From Pseudomonadota bacterium (GTDB lineage Bacteria; Pseudomonadota; Alphaproteobacteria; UBA1280; JAAZVW01): DNA of 38,486 bases. The stretch spans positions 1 through 38,486 of the forward strand of contig JAAZVW010000012.1 of NCBI GenBank assembly GCA_018623135.1, read 5' to 3'. A model generated the notes under the pieces. That model was not told where the DNA came from and made no database searches. It saw only the letters and a list, made by a program, of their open reading frames with translations. The translations under genes and the position numbers were made by a program. Shown one piece after another: positions 18,436-27,532 of this stretch (positions are counted from its first letter, which is position 1; each line of letters starts with the position of its first letter).

Positions 18436-19051
18436 TCTGCCTGTATTGGTGGCTTTTGCTGCTTTTTCTACAGTAGGTCATGCCGAAGTTTTATGGCGTG
18501 TTCAAAACCAAAATCCAGCTGAAGCGATGGAGCTTTATGTAGACCAGATTACGCCATTTCCGGTACAAGAAGCGCCGCGTGTTGTAACACCACAAACAAC
18601 ACGTCAGCAGCCACGAGTATCGCCTGAAATTCTTATGCGCCGTAAACGCGCAATGGAAGCGGCGAATTTGCTTTCTCAGGTACGTGAAATTTTAAATGAT
18701 AAAAAAGCTTTTACGCCTGATGTTTCTGCTCTTTCTGTAGGTGCTATTATGCAAAGTGAGCAAGAAAATGGTGAACCAGCGCTTATGGTTTTATTAAATA
18801 ACCAATGGCGTAATCAAGGTGAGAAGATTGATGTACCTATTGTGTCTGTAGATATCATGGTAGATTTAATTGGTCGTATTGAAAGTGTTGATCAAAACCT
18901 TGCAGCAGCAGTTCAGGAAGAAGTTGAAGAGCGCATGAATGAATTTGGTCGTATGCAGTTACAAATTTCTTCTATTGAAGAAGATGGTGTTATCTTCAAA
19001 AATACTAATGGCGAAGATGTTGTCATTAATTTTGTGCGCTCTCGCTGGTGA
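18416..19051 (+). CDS. Periplasmic pilus assembly protein, PilP-like by position
   Basis: AGGAGGT at 18402-18408, ATG at 18416; signal peptide 'SLPVLVAFAAFSTVGHA'. Assignment mainly from synteny. Confidence 0.5.
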   Translation: MAWIRNSLPVLVAFAAFSTVGHAEVLWRVQNQNPAEAMELYVDQITPFPVQEAPRVVTPQTTRQQPRVSPEILMRRKRAMEAANLLSQVREILNDKKAFTPDVSALSVGAIMQSEQENGEPALMVLLNNQWRNQGEKIDVPIVSVDIMVDLIGRIESVDQNLAAAVQEEVEERMNEFGRMQLQISSIEEDGVIFKNTNGEDVVINFVRSRW

Positions 19052-19101
19052 CCCTTCCCATAATATATTAAATACACGGGGTATTTAAGGAGGCTTCTTT
19101 T

Positions 19102-20388
19102 ATGCAAGCATTATTTTATATGGTGTTTTTTGGGTTACTTTATGCACTTATTGGCTTTGTAACCTTTGGCGCCACAGAAACAACAGCAGAACTTACGCAA
19201 CGTCATATTCAATCTGTTAAAAAGATGTTTAAAGATGTGGAAGTTGCTGTGCTTGATAATTATTTGCGTGAGAACATAGATATTGCATCTTTATTAAATG
19301 ATGATGGTGTTCTAGATCCTACATTACTCACCCCTTATTTAAGTTGGTCAGAAACTGATTTAACACGAAGCCCGTGGAATACAGATATTATTGTTTGTCA
19401 GAACAAACTGGAAGCACCAGATACGACAGCCGCTTTTAGTGGTAGTATGACCTCTAACCAGCGTTCTACTCTTTTATATGCCGATGAAAATGGTTATCTA
19501 GCGGCGGATACTTATACCTTTATTTTAGCGGCAACAGGCCCTAACCGTCGGTTTGATGTGTTAGAAGATGGTACAAGTACGCTTGATTCATTGTGTGGCG
19601 CAACAGGGCAGCTGTTAGATATGCAATCGACTCTTGCTGCAATCGGTAATACAGATTCAGATGATATTATCCATATTTTTAATACAAGACCTGCGCAAGA
19701 GCGTATCGCAAACGATTATATGCAAGCTGAAAATAAAATTTTAGAAGTCATTTATGAAGGCTATGCTCAGAGATTTTTAGAAGCTAGCAATGCTTCATTG
19801 ATTGGTGGTTATGATTATTATGTAAATCAGGAAAATGCAAATATAGGTTCTAATGTAAATCAGGCAATTTCTTCTGGCGATTATGTTCCTTGTTATCAGG
19901 ATTTTACAGCAGCTTATTGCCATGCCGATACGGCAAATTACTATAATGATACCTATTTGAAGCGTTATTCTGTGAATAATTATACGAATAGCTGTGCTGT
20001 TTCGAACCCGAATACAGACCTATCTCTTTCAGAGGCTCTTATGTTTTGTTATTTGGCAAGTACGAACCAGAATACAAGAGATGATGGTACCCTAGCAGGT
20101 ACGCCAGTTCCAAAACCAAATGTTTTAGGTTTTGATGATTTGCGAACAGAAGTTAATTCTAAATATAATTTTGATGTTGAAGAAATTTGTAACAATCCAT
20201 TTGGTGATTGTAGCGCAAGTGTTTATACATTTAAACCGCTTGAAAAGCTGGTAGATAGCACAACAGCAGATCAAAGGCCTATGTATAGAACTGTTTTAAC
20301 GCTTGAGACAGGGCAAGGGGGCTTTGTTTCTCAAGACTGGCAAGTGTACCGAGAAGTGTACATAGATGCCTTGAATATTTTAGAATAA
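19102..20388 (+). CDS. Membrane-anchored extracytoplasmic protein in pilus operon, function unknown
   Basis: AAGGAGG RBS; N-terminal TM 'ALFYMVFFGLLYALIGFVTFG'; no prepilin cleavage motif seen; several cysteines. Confidence 0.55.
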   Translation: MQALFYMVFFGLLYALIGFVTFGATETTAELTQRHIQSVKKMFKDVEVAVLDNYLRENIDIASLLNDDGVLDPTLLTPYLSWSETDLTRSPWNTDIIVCQNKLEAPDTTAAFSGSMTSNQRSTLLYADENGYLAADTYTFILAATGPNRRFDVLEDGTSTLDSLCGATGQLLDMQSTLAAIGNTDSDDIIHIFNTRPAQERIANDYMQAENKILEVIYEGYAQRFLEASNASLIGGYDYYVNQENANIGSNVNQAISSGDYVPCYQDFTAAYCHADTANYYNDTYLKRYSVNNYTNSCAVSNPNTDLSLSEALMFCYLASTNQNTRDDGTLAGTPVPKPNVLGFDDLRTEVNSKYNFDVEEICNNPFGDCSASVYTFKPLEKLVDSTTADQRPMYRTVLTLETGQGGFVSQDWQVYREVYIDALNILE

Positions 20389-20401
20389 GGGGAGAAGGAT
20401 C

Positions 20402-21451
20402 ATGCGTATTAAAGGGTTTTCTTTATTTGAAATGATATTGGTATTGGGTGTGCTTATTGCGCTTATGACCATGATCTTTCCGGATGTAACAACTTTCTTG
20501 AATTATCAAAAGGAAAAGAATGAGCAACTTTCTATGCTGCAGATTAAGCAAGCGATGAATGCTTATGCTAAAAAATGCCGTAGTTTACCACCTGCAGATA
20601 TTACTGGGGGAACAGCGCCATATGATGTCTGTGGCCGCTCTTTTTCGGATGTATCTGCCGAGGGCACACTAGAATTTAAATGGGATAGTCAGACTGATGA
20701 GGAGATTCCGGTTTTTGCTAAAGAACTTTCCTCTGTAAGTACACTTTCTGCACGTGATTTCATGTTTGATGCTTATGGTAATCCGCGTACTTATAGGTTT
20801 GGTGTGTTACAAAAAACATTTAGAAATGGGCAAATGGATGTGTATTACGCAACGATTACATCAAATGGTCGTGATAAACAGGAAGATTCATCTACAGACC
20901 CAGAAACAGCAGCAACGCCAGATTGGCAGGAAGATTTTGGTTTAGATCCTATTGCGGATATTGAGCTCTATGCAGGTTATACCTCTGTAAATGATGATGA
21001 AGTTATTAAGTTTACAGATGAGGCTTTGAAACTTGAGCTTTATGATGAGCGTGTTGCTCAGCTGAAACGCATCGGACAAGCTTTAGATAGTTTTGCCTAC
21101 GGTATGCGTAGCCAAGATTTATTAGATGGTGTGGATAGCCCTGAACTTATTTATTATCCACGCTCATTACCTGATGATGCAACAAACCCAAGTTCGGTTT
21201 ATTACGCTAAGGTATTAGAAGCCATGACAGATGTTGGCTTGGGCAATGTTGTGAACACTGCAAATGTTGATGATGTTGAAGCCTTGATGCGCCTTATTGG
21301 CTTGCCAGAATCTTATGCTTATGATCCTGTTACAGGTGAGCGCATTGGTTATGTTTCTAACCCAGATGCAGCAAACCCATGTACAGGTAGTGGTGCAACT
21401 GAGGCACCATTCCCGCCAATCCGTGTTTCGGCTATTGATGCATGTAACTAG
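20402..21451 (+). CDS. Large prepilin-like protein (minor pilin)
   Basis: Class III prepilin motif 'MRIKG/FSLFEMILVLGVLIALMTMIFP' with Glu at +5; C-terminal Cys pair. Confidence 0.8.
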   Translation: MRIKGFSLFEMILVLGVLIALMTMIFPDVTTFLNYQKEKNEQLSMLQIKQAMNAYAKKCRSLPPADITGGTAPYDVCGRSFSDVSAEGTLEFKWDSQTDEEIPVFAKELSSVSTLSARDFMFDAYGNPRTYRFGVLQKTFRNGQMDVYYATITSNGRDKQEDSSTDPETAATPDWQEDFGLDPIADIELYAGYTSVNDDEVIKFTDEALKLELYDERVAQLKRIGQALDSFAYGMRSQDLLDGVDSPELIYYPRSLPDDATNPSSVYYAKVLEAMTDVGLGNVVNTANVDDVEALMRLIGLPESYAYDPVTGERIGYVSNPDAANPCTGSGATEAPFPPIRVSAIDACN

Positions 21452-21463
21452 GAGGCATGGGCT

Positions 21464-22486
21464 ATGAATAATATACGTGGTTTTACGCTGGTTGAAGTGA
21501 TTATGACTCTGGGGATTCTTGTTGCTGTTTTAACAATGGCAATTCCTGATATCTCTGGCTTGTTTACGCAACAAAAAGAAAAGATAGATGAGTTGAATAT
21601 TGCGGATATTAATCGTGCGCTTTCCGCTTATGCTAAAGACAATAAAAGATTGCCAGATCCAGACCCTGCGGTGGATGACCCTGATTGGGCAGATGAGCTT
21701 GCAAAATATTCTAAATTAAGCGCAGATGAAATGCGTACAGACCCGTTTGGTACAGAGCGTATTTATGAGATGTATGAGGACACGAGCCAAGGTTATAGAC
21801 AAGGTGACCTGAATATTTTTTATGCAACTGTACTTTCGTTAGGGGAAAATAAGGAAAATGAATCTTACGTAGAAGGTGAAGGTTTAGACGGAAACCCTGT
21901 ACAAACATGGTCAGATGCGACAGCTCTTGCAAACTTAGATGAGAAACAAGCTTTCCAGAATTATAGACCAGAGGGTGACGATCTTGTTGCTCGGTTTAGT
22001 GACTTTAACCTAAAAACTGAGCTTTATGAATTGCGCCTTGAGCGCATGGGGCAAATTGTGCAAGCAATAGAAGCCTATGCAGCGGATTTGTATAATAAGG
22101 CAGATCAGGCTGCTCAGGCGGCTTGTACTACGAGTGATTGTGGTTTGCCTGCACGTATTTACTATCCGCGCTCAGGAGACCCTGTTTTGCAAGATGAGAC
22201 GAATACAGATGTGCCAGCGAATCAGGTGTATAGTCAGTATAATCTAGATGAAATGACGAATATTATTGGCAAAGCATTATTAACTCCAGGCGATTTAAAT
22301 GATATGAATCTGCTGATGCGTTTACTTAATTTGCCAGAATATTATGCGCTAGACCCTGTTACTGATCAGCCATTTTATTATTATTCAAATCCGAATCCTG
22401 GTAATTTGTGCGATGAGGGGCGTATTCAGGCACCCTTTATGCCATTGGTTTTAAGTGTGGTGGCACCTTGTACAGCGAATTGGTAG
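21464..22486 (+). CDS. Large prepilin-like protein (minor pilin), paralogue of the preceding gene
   Basis: Prepilin motif 'MNNIRG/FTLVEVIMTLGILVAVLTMAIP' with Glu at +5; shares 'YYPRS', 'LMRLL.LPE.YA.DPVT' and a C-terminal Cys pair with the upstream ORF. Confidence 0.8.
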   Translation: MNNIRGFTLVEVIMTLGILVAVLTMAIPDISGLFTQQKEKIDELNIADINRALSAYAKDNKRLPDPDPAVDDPDWADELAKYSKLSADEMRTDPFGTERIYEMYEDTSQGYRQGDLNIFYATVLSLGENKENESYVEGEGLDGNPVQTWSDATALANLDEKQAFQNYRPEGDDLVARFSDFNLKTELYELRLERMGQIVQAIEAYAADLYNKADQAAQAACTTSDCGLPARIYYPRSGDPVLQDETNTDVPANQVYSQYNLDEMTNIIGKALLTPGDLNDMNLLMRLLNLPEYYALDPVTDQPFYYYSNPNPGNLCDEGRIQAPFMPLVLSVVAPCTANW

Positions 22487-23019
22487 GCTTTTTTGCCAGA
22501 GTATCAGACAGGTTAGAGTTTATAGATTTATTTCTTAACTTCTTTGAACAGGAATATACTTATATTGTGTTGTTGTTCTGGTTGGTTTTTGGTTTGGTTT
22601 TTGGCTCTTTTTTAACCTGTTTGATTTATAGGTTGCCACGGGGTCTTTCTATTGTATCACCCTCAAGTCAGTGCCCAAAATGTTCGCATAAGCTTATGGT
22701 TCCTGATTTAGTCCCTGTTTTTTCTTATCTTTTATCGCGTGCAAAATGCAGGTATTGTGGTGTAAAAATTGCTCCTAAATACCTGTATGTTGAGCTAACT
22801 GTTGCTTTTTCAGCACTTATGGTCTTCTTTGTTATGCCGTTGTCTTTGGCAAGTTTGTTTATGTTTTTTACATGCTTTATTTTCCTCTATGCCCTGTTTT
22901 GCTGGGTTTTTGAGAGGTTTTTATCTGTTAGAGCACTTATATTATTGCTGTTGTTCATCTTTCTTACTTTATTGTTAAAGTGGCATACTCTGTTCTTTGT
23001 TATTAAAATGTCTGCATGA
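22468..23019 (+). CDS. Prepilin-peptidase-like protein with only the N-terminal (DiS_P_DiS) domain
   Basis: 'VFGSFLTCLIYRLPRGLSIVSPSSQCPKCSHKLMVPDLVPVFSYLLSRAKCRYCGVKIAPKYLYVEL' matches the PilD N-terminal cysteine domain. No GxGD and no Asp in the following helices. Start codon uncertain (no ATG; TTG at 22468). Confidence 0.7.
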   Translation: MYSELVGFFARVSDRLEFIDLFLNFFEQEYTYIVLLFWLVFGLVFGSFLTCLIYRLPRGLSIVSPSSQCPKCSHKLMVPDLVPVFSYLLSRAKCRYCGVKIAPKYLYVELTVAFSALMVFFVMPLSLASLFMFFTCFIFLYALFCWVFERFLSVRALILLLLFIFLTLLLKWHTLFFVIKMSA

Positions 23020-23591
23020 TATACAAAGCTTTGAAACTATCACTTCCTGCTTTTGCGCTTTTTTTAGCAAGTTGCAGTTCTACTCCGGATCAAATGGTGA
23101 TTCCGGAAGCCTCTTTTGTGGATGAATCTTATAAGCCCACACCTCTTTCACGTGCGCAACAAAATTTAGCAGAACAATTGGCTCAGCAAACTCCTGTTTA
23201 TGCGCAGAAGGGCAAAATTTTTATGCGTAGAACAGATTCGGGCCTGCCTGAAGGCACAAAGCTAGGACGTGTACAAGCGGCTGCTTCAGCTGGAGATTGG
23301 ATACCTATTGAAGATGCGCGCATTGTTGTGCATACAGATAAATTGCCTCTACAAGATTTAGTAAAATTGGTGATGCGCCAAGTCGCAGCACAATCAGGTC
23401 CTTGGGATTTGAAATTTAAACTCAGTAGAGACAGTGAAGATGTTTTGTTTGAGCCGTTTAGCTTAAACACAGAAACAACATTCGGCGAATTTGTGAATGC
23501 AGTTTCAGAGTATTTAATGAATTACCGTGGAATTGATTTAAAATTCCACTTATTTAAACAAACGCGTGTTTTGGTGGTTACAGATGCATAA
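23016..23591 (+). CDS. Lipoprotein with TcpQ-like domain
   Basis: Lipobox 'LFLASCSS'; C-terminal 'WDLKFKLSRDSEDVLF...LKFHLFKQTRVLVVTDA' similar to the 9856 ORF domains. Confidence 0.6.
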   Translation: MIYKALKLSLPAFALFLASCSSTPDQMVIPEASFVDESYKPTPLSRAQQNLAEQLAQQTPVYAQKGKIFMRRTDSGLPEGTKLGRVQAAASAGDWIPIEDARIVVHTDKLPLQDLVKLVMRQVAAQSGPWDLKFKLSRDSEDVLFEPFSLNTETTFGEFVNAVSEYLMNYRGIDLKFHLFKQTRVLVVTDA

Positions 23592-25176
23592 ACAACATTT
23601 ACTTCTTTGTTCTGCCGCTATTTTAGCATTAACGGCTTGCCAACCTCTTAATAGTTCAGAGCCTTCTGTTGTGTATAGAACAGGCATTACAGAAGTTGCT
23701 TCTGAGCAGGATGCTGGCGTTGTTATTGCTGAATCTAAATTGCATGCAAATGTTAAGGCTAAAGATACGGATCTTGTGTGGTCCGACTGTAAAGAAGGTA
23801 AAGGCTTTGGTATTGAAGTTGATACCACATCTGGTAAAGAAATGCGTATTTATGACCGTAACGGTAGGCCTTGTCCAAAAGCAGATGTAATGTTTGATGG
23901 TAAGACAGAAAAAGATAGTAGGTCAGCTGAACTAGGGCTTAAAATAGAGTTTCATGATCCCTATCAAATAGAAATTTTAAAACAGGTTAATAATAAAGCT
24001 AAGCTTAATGATGGCATAACTTATTCTGGTGGTGGCGGTATTTTGCTTGGTGATCCGTTAACTGATTTAGATGAAGATGATCTTTCTATTGCTGAGCATA
24101 TGCCGCCTGAAATTGCTGCACAAGCACGCCAAATGCGAGAAGCAGGGGTACCAGAAGATCAGATTAAGCAAACATGGTCAGAGTATGAAGATTACTCTAA
24201 AAGCCTCAAAGAAAAAGAATTGGCCCTTGCTAAGGCGCGCCAGCTTTCAAGAAGGCGTACTGCTCAGTTACTAGAGCAGCAAGATGCTGTTATTGCTGAT
24301 TTAGGTAGGCAGCTTAGAGTGGCTCAGGAACGTGGTGACTCTGTAGATTTAAATAATAAAACACTTATTGAAGATTTGGCGCAGGTAGAGGCTGAAAAAT
24401 ACAATAAAGAGCTTCAGGTTCAGGCTTTTTATAAAGATATGGAAAAGCTTAAACTTCTATTAAAGCAAAATGAAATGAAATCTATTGAGCTTGAGCAAAG
24501 GCGTAAAGATTTAGAAGAGGAGTACTCGGGTCAGATTGCTCATTTAGAGGCGGATTTAGCAAAAGCACAAACAGAAGCGAAGATTGCACGAGATGCAGCC
24601 GCATTGCAAGCCGCACAACAAATAGCTGAAGCGCAGAGATTAGCAGCAGCATCTAAAATTGCACAGCGCCAAGCTTTAGAAAAAGAAGCGGCTCGTTTGC
24701 AACGACAGGCAGAAGAAATTGCACGACGCGCAAGTTCTTTACCACAGGATATTCCGACAGGAGATACAGCCGAGCAAACAACAAAAGCCTATGCAGAACT
24801 TATGTCTGGTATGCCGGGTGATAAAGAGCATGTATACCGTATACAAAGACTTCTTTCTGGTGGCTCTGGTGATCCTGAAGCTTTAAAGAAGACAACCGTA
24901 GCAGCGCATGTGGAAAACAAAGCACTAAGCGATATTATGTCTGGCTTACTTAAGGATATTGCACCAAAAGTAGGTACTTGGAAGGTTAGTTGGCAGCTTT
25001 CAGATAGTTTTGCCTTTATTCCAACAGAAAAATGGACAGTTGCCGTTGAATCTGACTTTGATGAATTTTTAGAATTTGTTGTTAACCGTGTGCGTCAAAC
25101 ACATGGCGTGCGCTTGACAATAGAAATTTTTGAGCAAAATAGGCTTATTGTGATTAGCGACGGCCAAGAACAATAA
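23584..25176 (+). CDS. Lipoprotein with long coiled coil and C-terminal TcpQ-like domain
   Basis: ATG at 23584 gives 'MHKQHLLLCSAAILALTACQ' lipobox; Ala/Glu/Gln-rich coiled coil; C-terminal 'GTWKVSWQLSDSFAFIPTEKWTVAVESDFDEFLEFV...RLIVISDG'. Confidence 0.65.
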   Translation: MHKQHLLLCSAAILALTACQPLNSSEPSVVYRTGITEVASEQDAGVVIAESKLHANVKAKDTDLVWSDCKEGKGFGIEVDTTSGKEMRIYDRNGRPCPKADVMFDGKTEKDSRSAELGLKIEFHDPYQIEILKQVNNKAKLNDGITYSGGGGILLGDPLTDLDEDDLSIAEHMPPEIAAQARQMREAGVPEDQIKQTWSEYEDYSKSLKEKELALAKARQLSRRRTAQLLEQQDAVIADLGRQLRVAQERGDSVDLNNKTLIEDLAQVEAEKYNKELQVQAFYKDMEKLKLLLKQNEMKSIELEQRRKDLEEEYSGQIAHLEADLAKAQTEAKIARDAAALQAAQQIAEAQRLAAASKIAQRQALEKEAARLQRQAEEIARRASSLPQDIPTGDTAEQTTKAYAELMSGMPGDKEHVYRIQRLLSGGSGDPEALKKTTVAAHVENKALSDIMSGLLKDIAPKVGTWKVSWQLSDSFAFIPTEKWTVAVESDFDEFLEFVVNRVRQTHGVRLTIEIFEQNRLIVISDGQEQ

Positions 25177-25188
25177 ACTTTAGAAGGC

Positions 25189-25217
25189 TTGAAAAAGAGA
25201 TTGTACACTCTTATATT
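25189..25217 (+). promoter_or_regulatory. Sigma70-type promoter upstream of T4SS pilin gene
   Basis: TTGAAA (25189-25194)-N17-TATATT (25212-25217). Confidence 0.6.
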
Positions 25218-25227
25218 AGATTGTACA
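25198..25227 (+). repeat. Two direct repeats of AGATTGTACA, 20-bp period, operator-like
   Basis: agattgtaca at 25198-25207 (promoter spacer) and 25218-25227 (just after the -10). Confidence 0.65.
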
Positions 25228-25285
25228 TAAAGCACTTCTTCTACTTAAGGGGGGTGTGAAAGGGTATAATAAAGGAGAAAGTTTT

Positions 25286-25630
25286 ATGAAACTTAAATTA
25301 TTTATGGCTGTTTTAGCTCTTGCTGTTGTGGCTCTTCCTGACTTGGCTTTAGCCCAGTCTACAGGTGGTACAGGCACAGGCGCTGGCTCAAGTCTGAAAG
25401 CTGATATTGTTGATGTATTTAAAGGTGATATTGGTTTCTTAGTAGGCTTAGGTGTTTCGGTATTTGGTTTATACATGTGGCTTATTAAACAAGCTTCATG
25501 GGGTCTAGTAATGCTGATTGCTGGTGGTCTTATTACAGTATTCCCGAACCTATTTAAAGGTATTCAAGAAGGTGCTCAAGACGCGTTTGGTGATACAGTA
25601 GGTACTACAAACGTGGTTAACCCTGAGTAA
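25286..25630 (+). CDS. T4SS pilin (TraA/VirB2-like)
   Basis: Signal peptide ending 'LALA/QS'; short mature protein with two hydrophobic helices 'IGFLVGLGVSVFGLYMWLI' and 'GLVMLIAGGLITVFPNLF'; followed by TraL/TraE/TraK-like genes. Confidence 0.75.
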   Translation: MKLKLFMAVLALAVVALPDLALAQSTGGTGTGAGSSLKADIVDVFKGDIGFLVGLGVSVFGLYMWLIKQASWGLVMLIAGGLITVFPNLFKGIQEGAQDAFGDTVGTTNVVNPE

Positions 25631-25654
25631 TTGGGTTTATCACATAAAAGTCAC

Positions 25655-25684
25655 AGGGCTTAAGGTAACTTAAGCCCTTTTCTT
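25655..25684 (+). terminator. Rho-independent terminator directly after the T4SS pilin gene
   Basis: agggcttaag-gtaa-cttaagccct, 10-bp perfect stem followed by ttttcttt. Confidence 0.8.
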
Positions 25685-25739
25685 TATTTTCAGCCTTGGT
25701 TATAATATGATAACAGCATCTATTTTGGAGTTTTTATAT

Positions 25740-26012
25740 ATGTTAGGTGAAATCAGACAAGTACCACGTAATATTGATAAACCAAACCGTAAGGCAGAAT
25801 ATGGCTTTGCGGGGCTTGTTGGTTGGTACATACCTTTATATGTAACAAATAACGCCATTATGGCATTGGCTTTTTTTGCTATTATTTTATATTCGGTAAC
25901 TAAGCTTACAGCAGGTAAACCAGAAGGTGCCGCGTATCGCTTGGCGTATCGTTTTTTGGCGTTAGGTAAAATGGTGCCTAGCCCTAAACAAACAACTAAG
26001 TTTGAAATTTAG
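25740..26012 (+). CDS. traL: TraL-like conjugal transfer membrane protein
   Basis: 'VPRNIDKPNR...PEGAAYRLAYRFLALGKMVPSP' fits the TraL pattern; located between pilin and TraE-like genes. ATG at 25740 preferred over 25707. Confidence 0.65.
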   Translation: MLGEIRQVPRNIDKPNRKAEYGFAGLVGWYIPLYVTNNAIMALAFFAIILYSVTKLTAGKPEGAAYRLAYRFLALGKMVPSPKQTTKFEI

Positions 26013-26025
26013 AGGAGACGTTTAA

Positions 26026-26655
26026 ATGAATTTTATCGCCCGTGCAGGTGGCATGTTAGATAGTGCTTGGCGTTTAGCAGGTATTCTTCTTATTTTATTA
26101 GTTGTTGTTTTTGTGCTCCTGTTAAATTCTATGGAAAAAAATAGCCAGCTTAATACCCAGCTGGAATCTATTCGTAATAAAATGAATGTGTATGTGGTAC
26201 CAGGTGGAGAAGGTGGTGTTTACGCCCCAAATAAGGCAGAACTGTTGCTGCAAACATTTTCTGATTATATAACACAAAGCCTTTTAACGTACACGCATTA
26301 TAATCTTGCGAACCAATATTCTGAAGTACGTCAATTTTTGGCACCGCAGCTTGAATCACGTATGGCTCCTAAGTTTAGAGAGCTTGTGCAAAGATCAAGC
26401 GCAGACCAACGTTCTGCTATTTTTATTCAGGATCGCACAAAGCTTACATTTAAATCTCTTTCAGAAACAAATGGTCGTGGTAGGTTATTTGAAGTGCGTG
26501 TCTTTGGTGAACAGCGTTACCTTATTGCAGGTCGTGAAGTTGCTAAAGAACCTTTGCAAGTAACAATGCGTTTGCGCCAACAAGCACCGTCTAAAACAAA
26601 TCCGTTTGGATTTATGGTAGAATCTTACGTTGCTGAAGTGACAAAGAATAGATAA
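26026..26655 (+). CDS. traE: TraE-like (VirB8-like) bitopic protein
   Basis: N-terminal TM 'LAGILLILLVVVFVLLL', about 209 aa periplasmic domain, gene order TraL-TraE-TraK. Confidence 0.7.
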   Translation: MNFIARAGGMLDSAWRLAGILLILLVVVFVLLLNSMEKNSQLNTQLESIRNKMNVYVVPGGEGGVYAPNKAELLLQTFSDYITQSLLTYTHYNLANQYSEVRQFLAPQLESRMAPKFRELVQRSSADQRSAIFIQDRTKLTFKSLSETNGRGRLFEVRVFGEQRYLIAGREVAKEPLQVTMRLRQQAPSKTNPFGFMVESYVAEVTKNR

Positions 26656-26706
26656 TAGAGTAGTATACTTATTGTTAACAAAATCATAGTGATAAGAATT
26701 AAAAAT

Positions 26707-27426
26707 ATGTACATAAAGAATTTCATTGCAGTTGTTATTGTCCTAGCTATTTCAGTACCTGCTTTTGCAGATACCCTTACATGGAAAGGCCCTAGGCATC
26801 AGCTTGGTATAGGTCTGTCTCAAACAGATGTTGCTCATATCGAGTTTCCTGAAGATATTATTAACATCACTGTTGAAGATGAACAGTATGTAGATATTTT
26901 ACGTGTACAAGGTTATGGTCAACGTGCTTTCCGTATGAAATCGATGGAACCACGTATGGCAACGCGTGCGTTCTTTACTGGAGTAAGCCAAAAAACTTAT
27001 ATTGTTATTCTAACAACAGACTTGCCTTACCGTTCTTTTACACAAATTGTGGATAGCTCTTCTGTTGAAAAAGTAAAAGAAAAAATTGCTAAGAAGTTTA
27101 CAGAAAAAGATTTTTTACGTTCTATGGCATTAGATGAAGAAATGCCAGGTGTATTGCGTGAAACGCATGTTATTCCTAACTGGTTTGAAGGTGCAGGTGT
27201 TTCTTTTGAGTTAGCTGAAGTTTGGCAAAGCACAAAGATGACAGGTTTGGTGGTGCACGCACATAACTTACGAGACCGTGAAACAGAGGTGAATATTCCA
27301 GCAATTACAATTCCACGTACAGATGAATGGGGTAAACTTACGCATGCAGCTATGGAAAACATGCGCTTAAGACCAAAAGGTATTGCAGGCGATACAGGTG
27401 TTCTATTTTTAGTCTTTAAAAGATAA
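26707..27426 (+). CDS. traK: TraK-like secretin-type conjugation protein
   Basis: Signal peptide 'NFIAVVIVLAISVPAFA'; beta-rich domain 'VAHIEFPEDIINITVEDEQYVDILRV'; follows TraE. Confidence 0.65.
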   Translation: MYIKNFIAVVIVLAISVPAFADTLTWKGPRHQLGIGLSQTDVAHIEFPEDIINITVEDEQYVDILRVQGYGQRAFRMKSMEPRMATRAFFTGVSQKTYIVILTTDLPYRSFTQIVDSSSVEKVKEKIAKKFTEKDFLRSMALDEEMPGVLRETHVIPNWFEGAGVSFELAEVWQSTKMTGLVVHAHNLRDRETEVNIPAITIPRTDEWGKLTHAAMENMRLRPKGIAGDTGVLFLVFKR

Positions 27427-27444
27427 CCTGTTAAAAATTAATGC

Positions 27445-27476
27445 AAAGCCGTCAGTTTTCTGGCGGCTTTTATTTT
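27445..27476 (+). terminator. Rho-independent terminator
   Basis: aaagccgtcag-tttt-ctggcggcttt stem (one G-U wobble) followed by tattttt. Confidence 0.75.
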
Positions 27477-27532
27477 TGCTGAAGCACATAAGCTTTACAG
27501 GTAATTTAAAAAGGCCACAAAGGGTTTATTTT

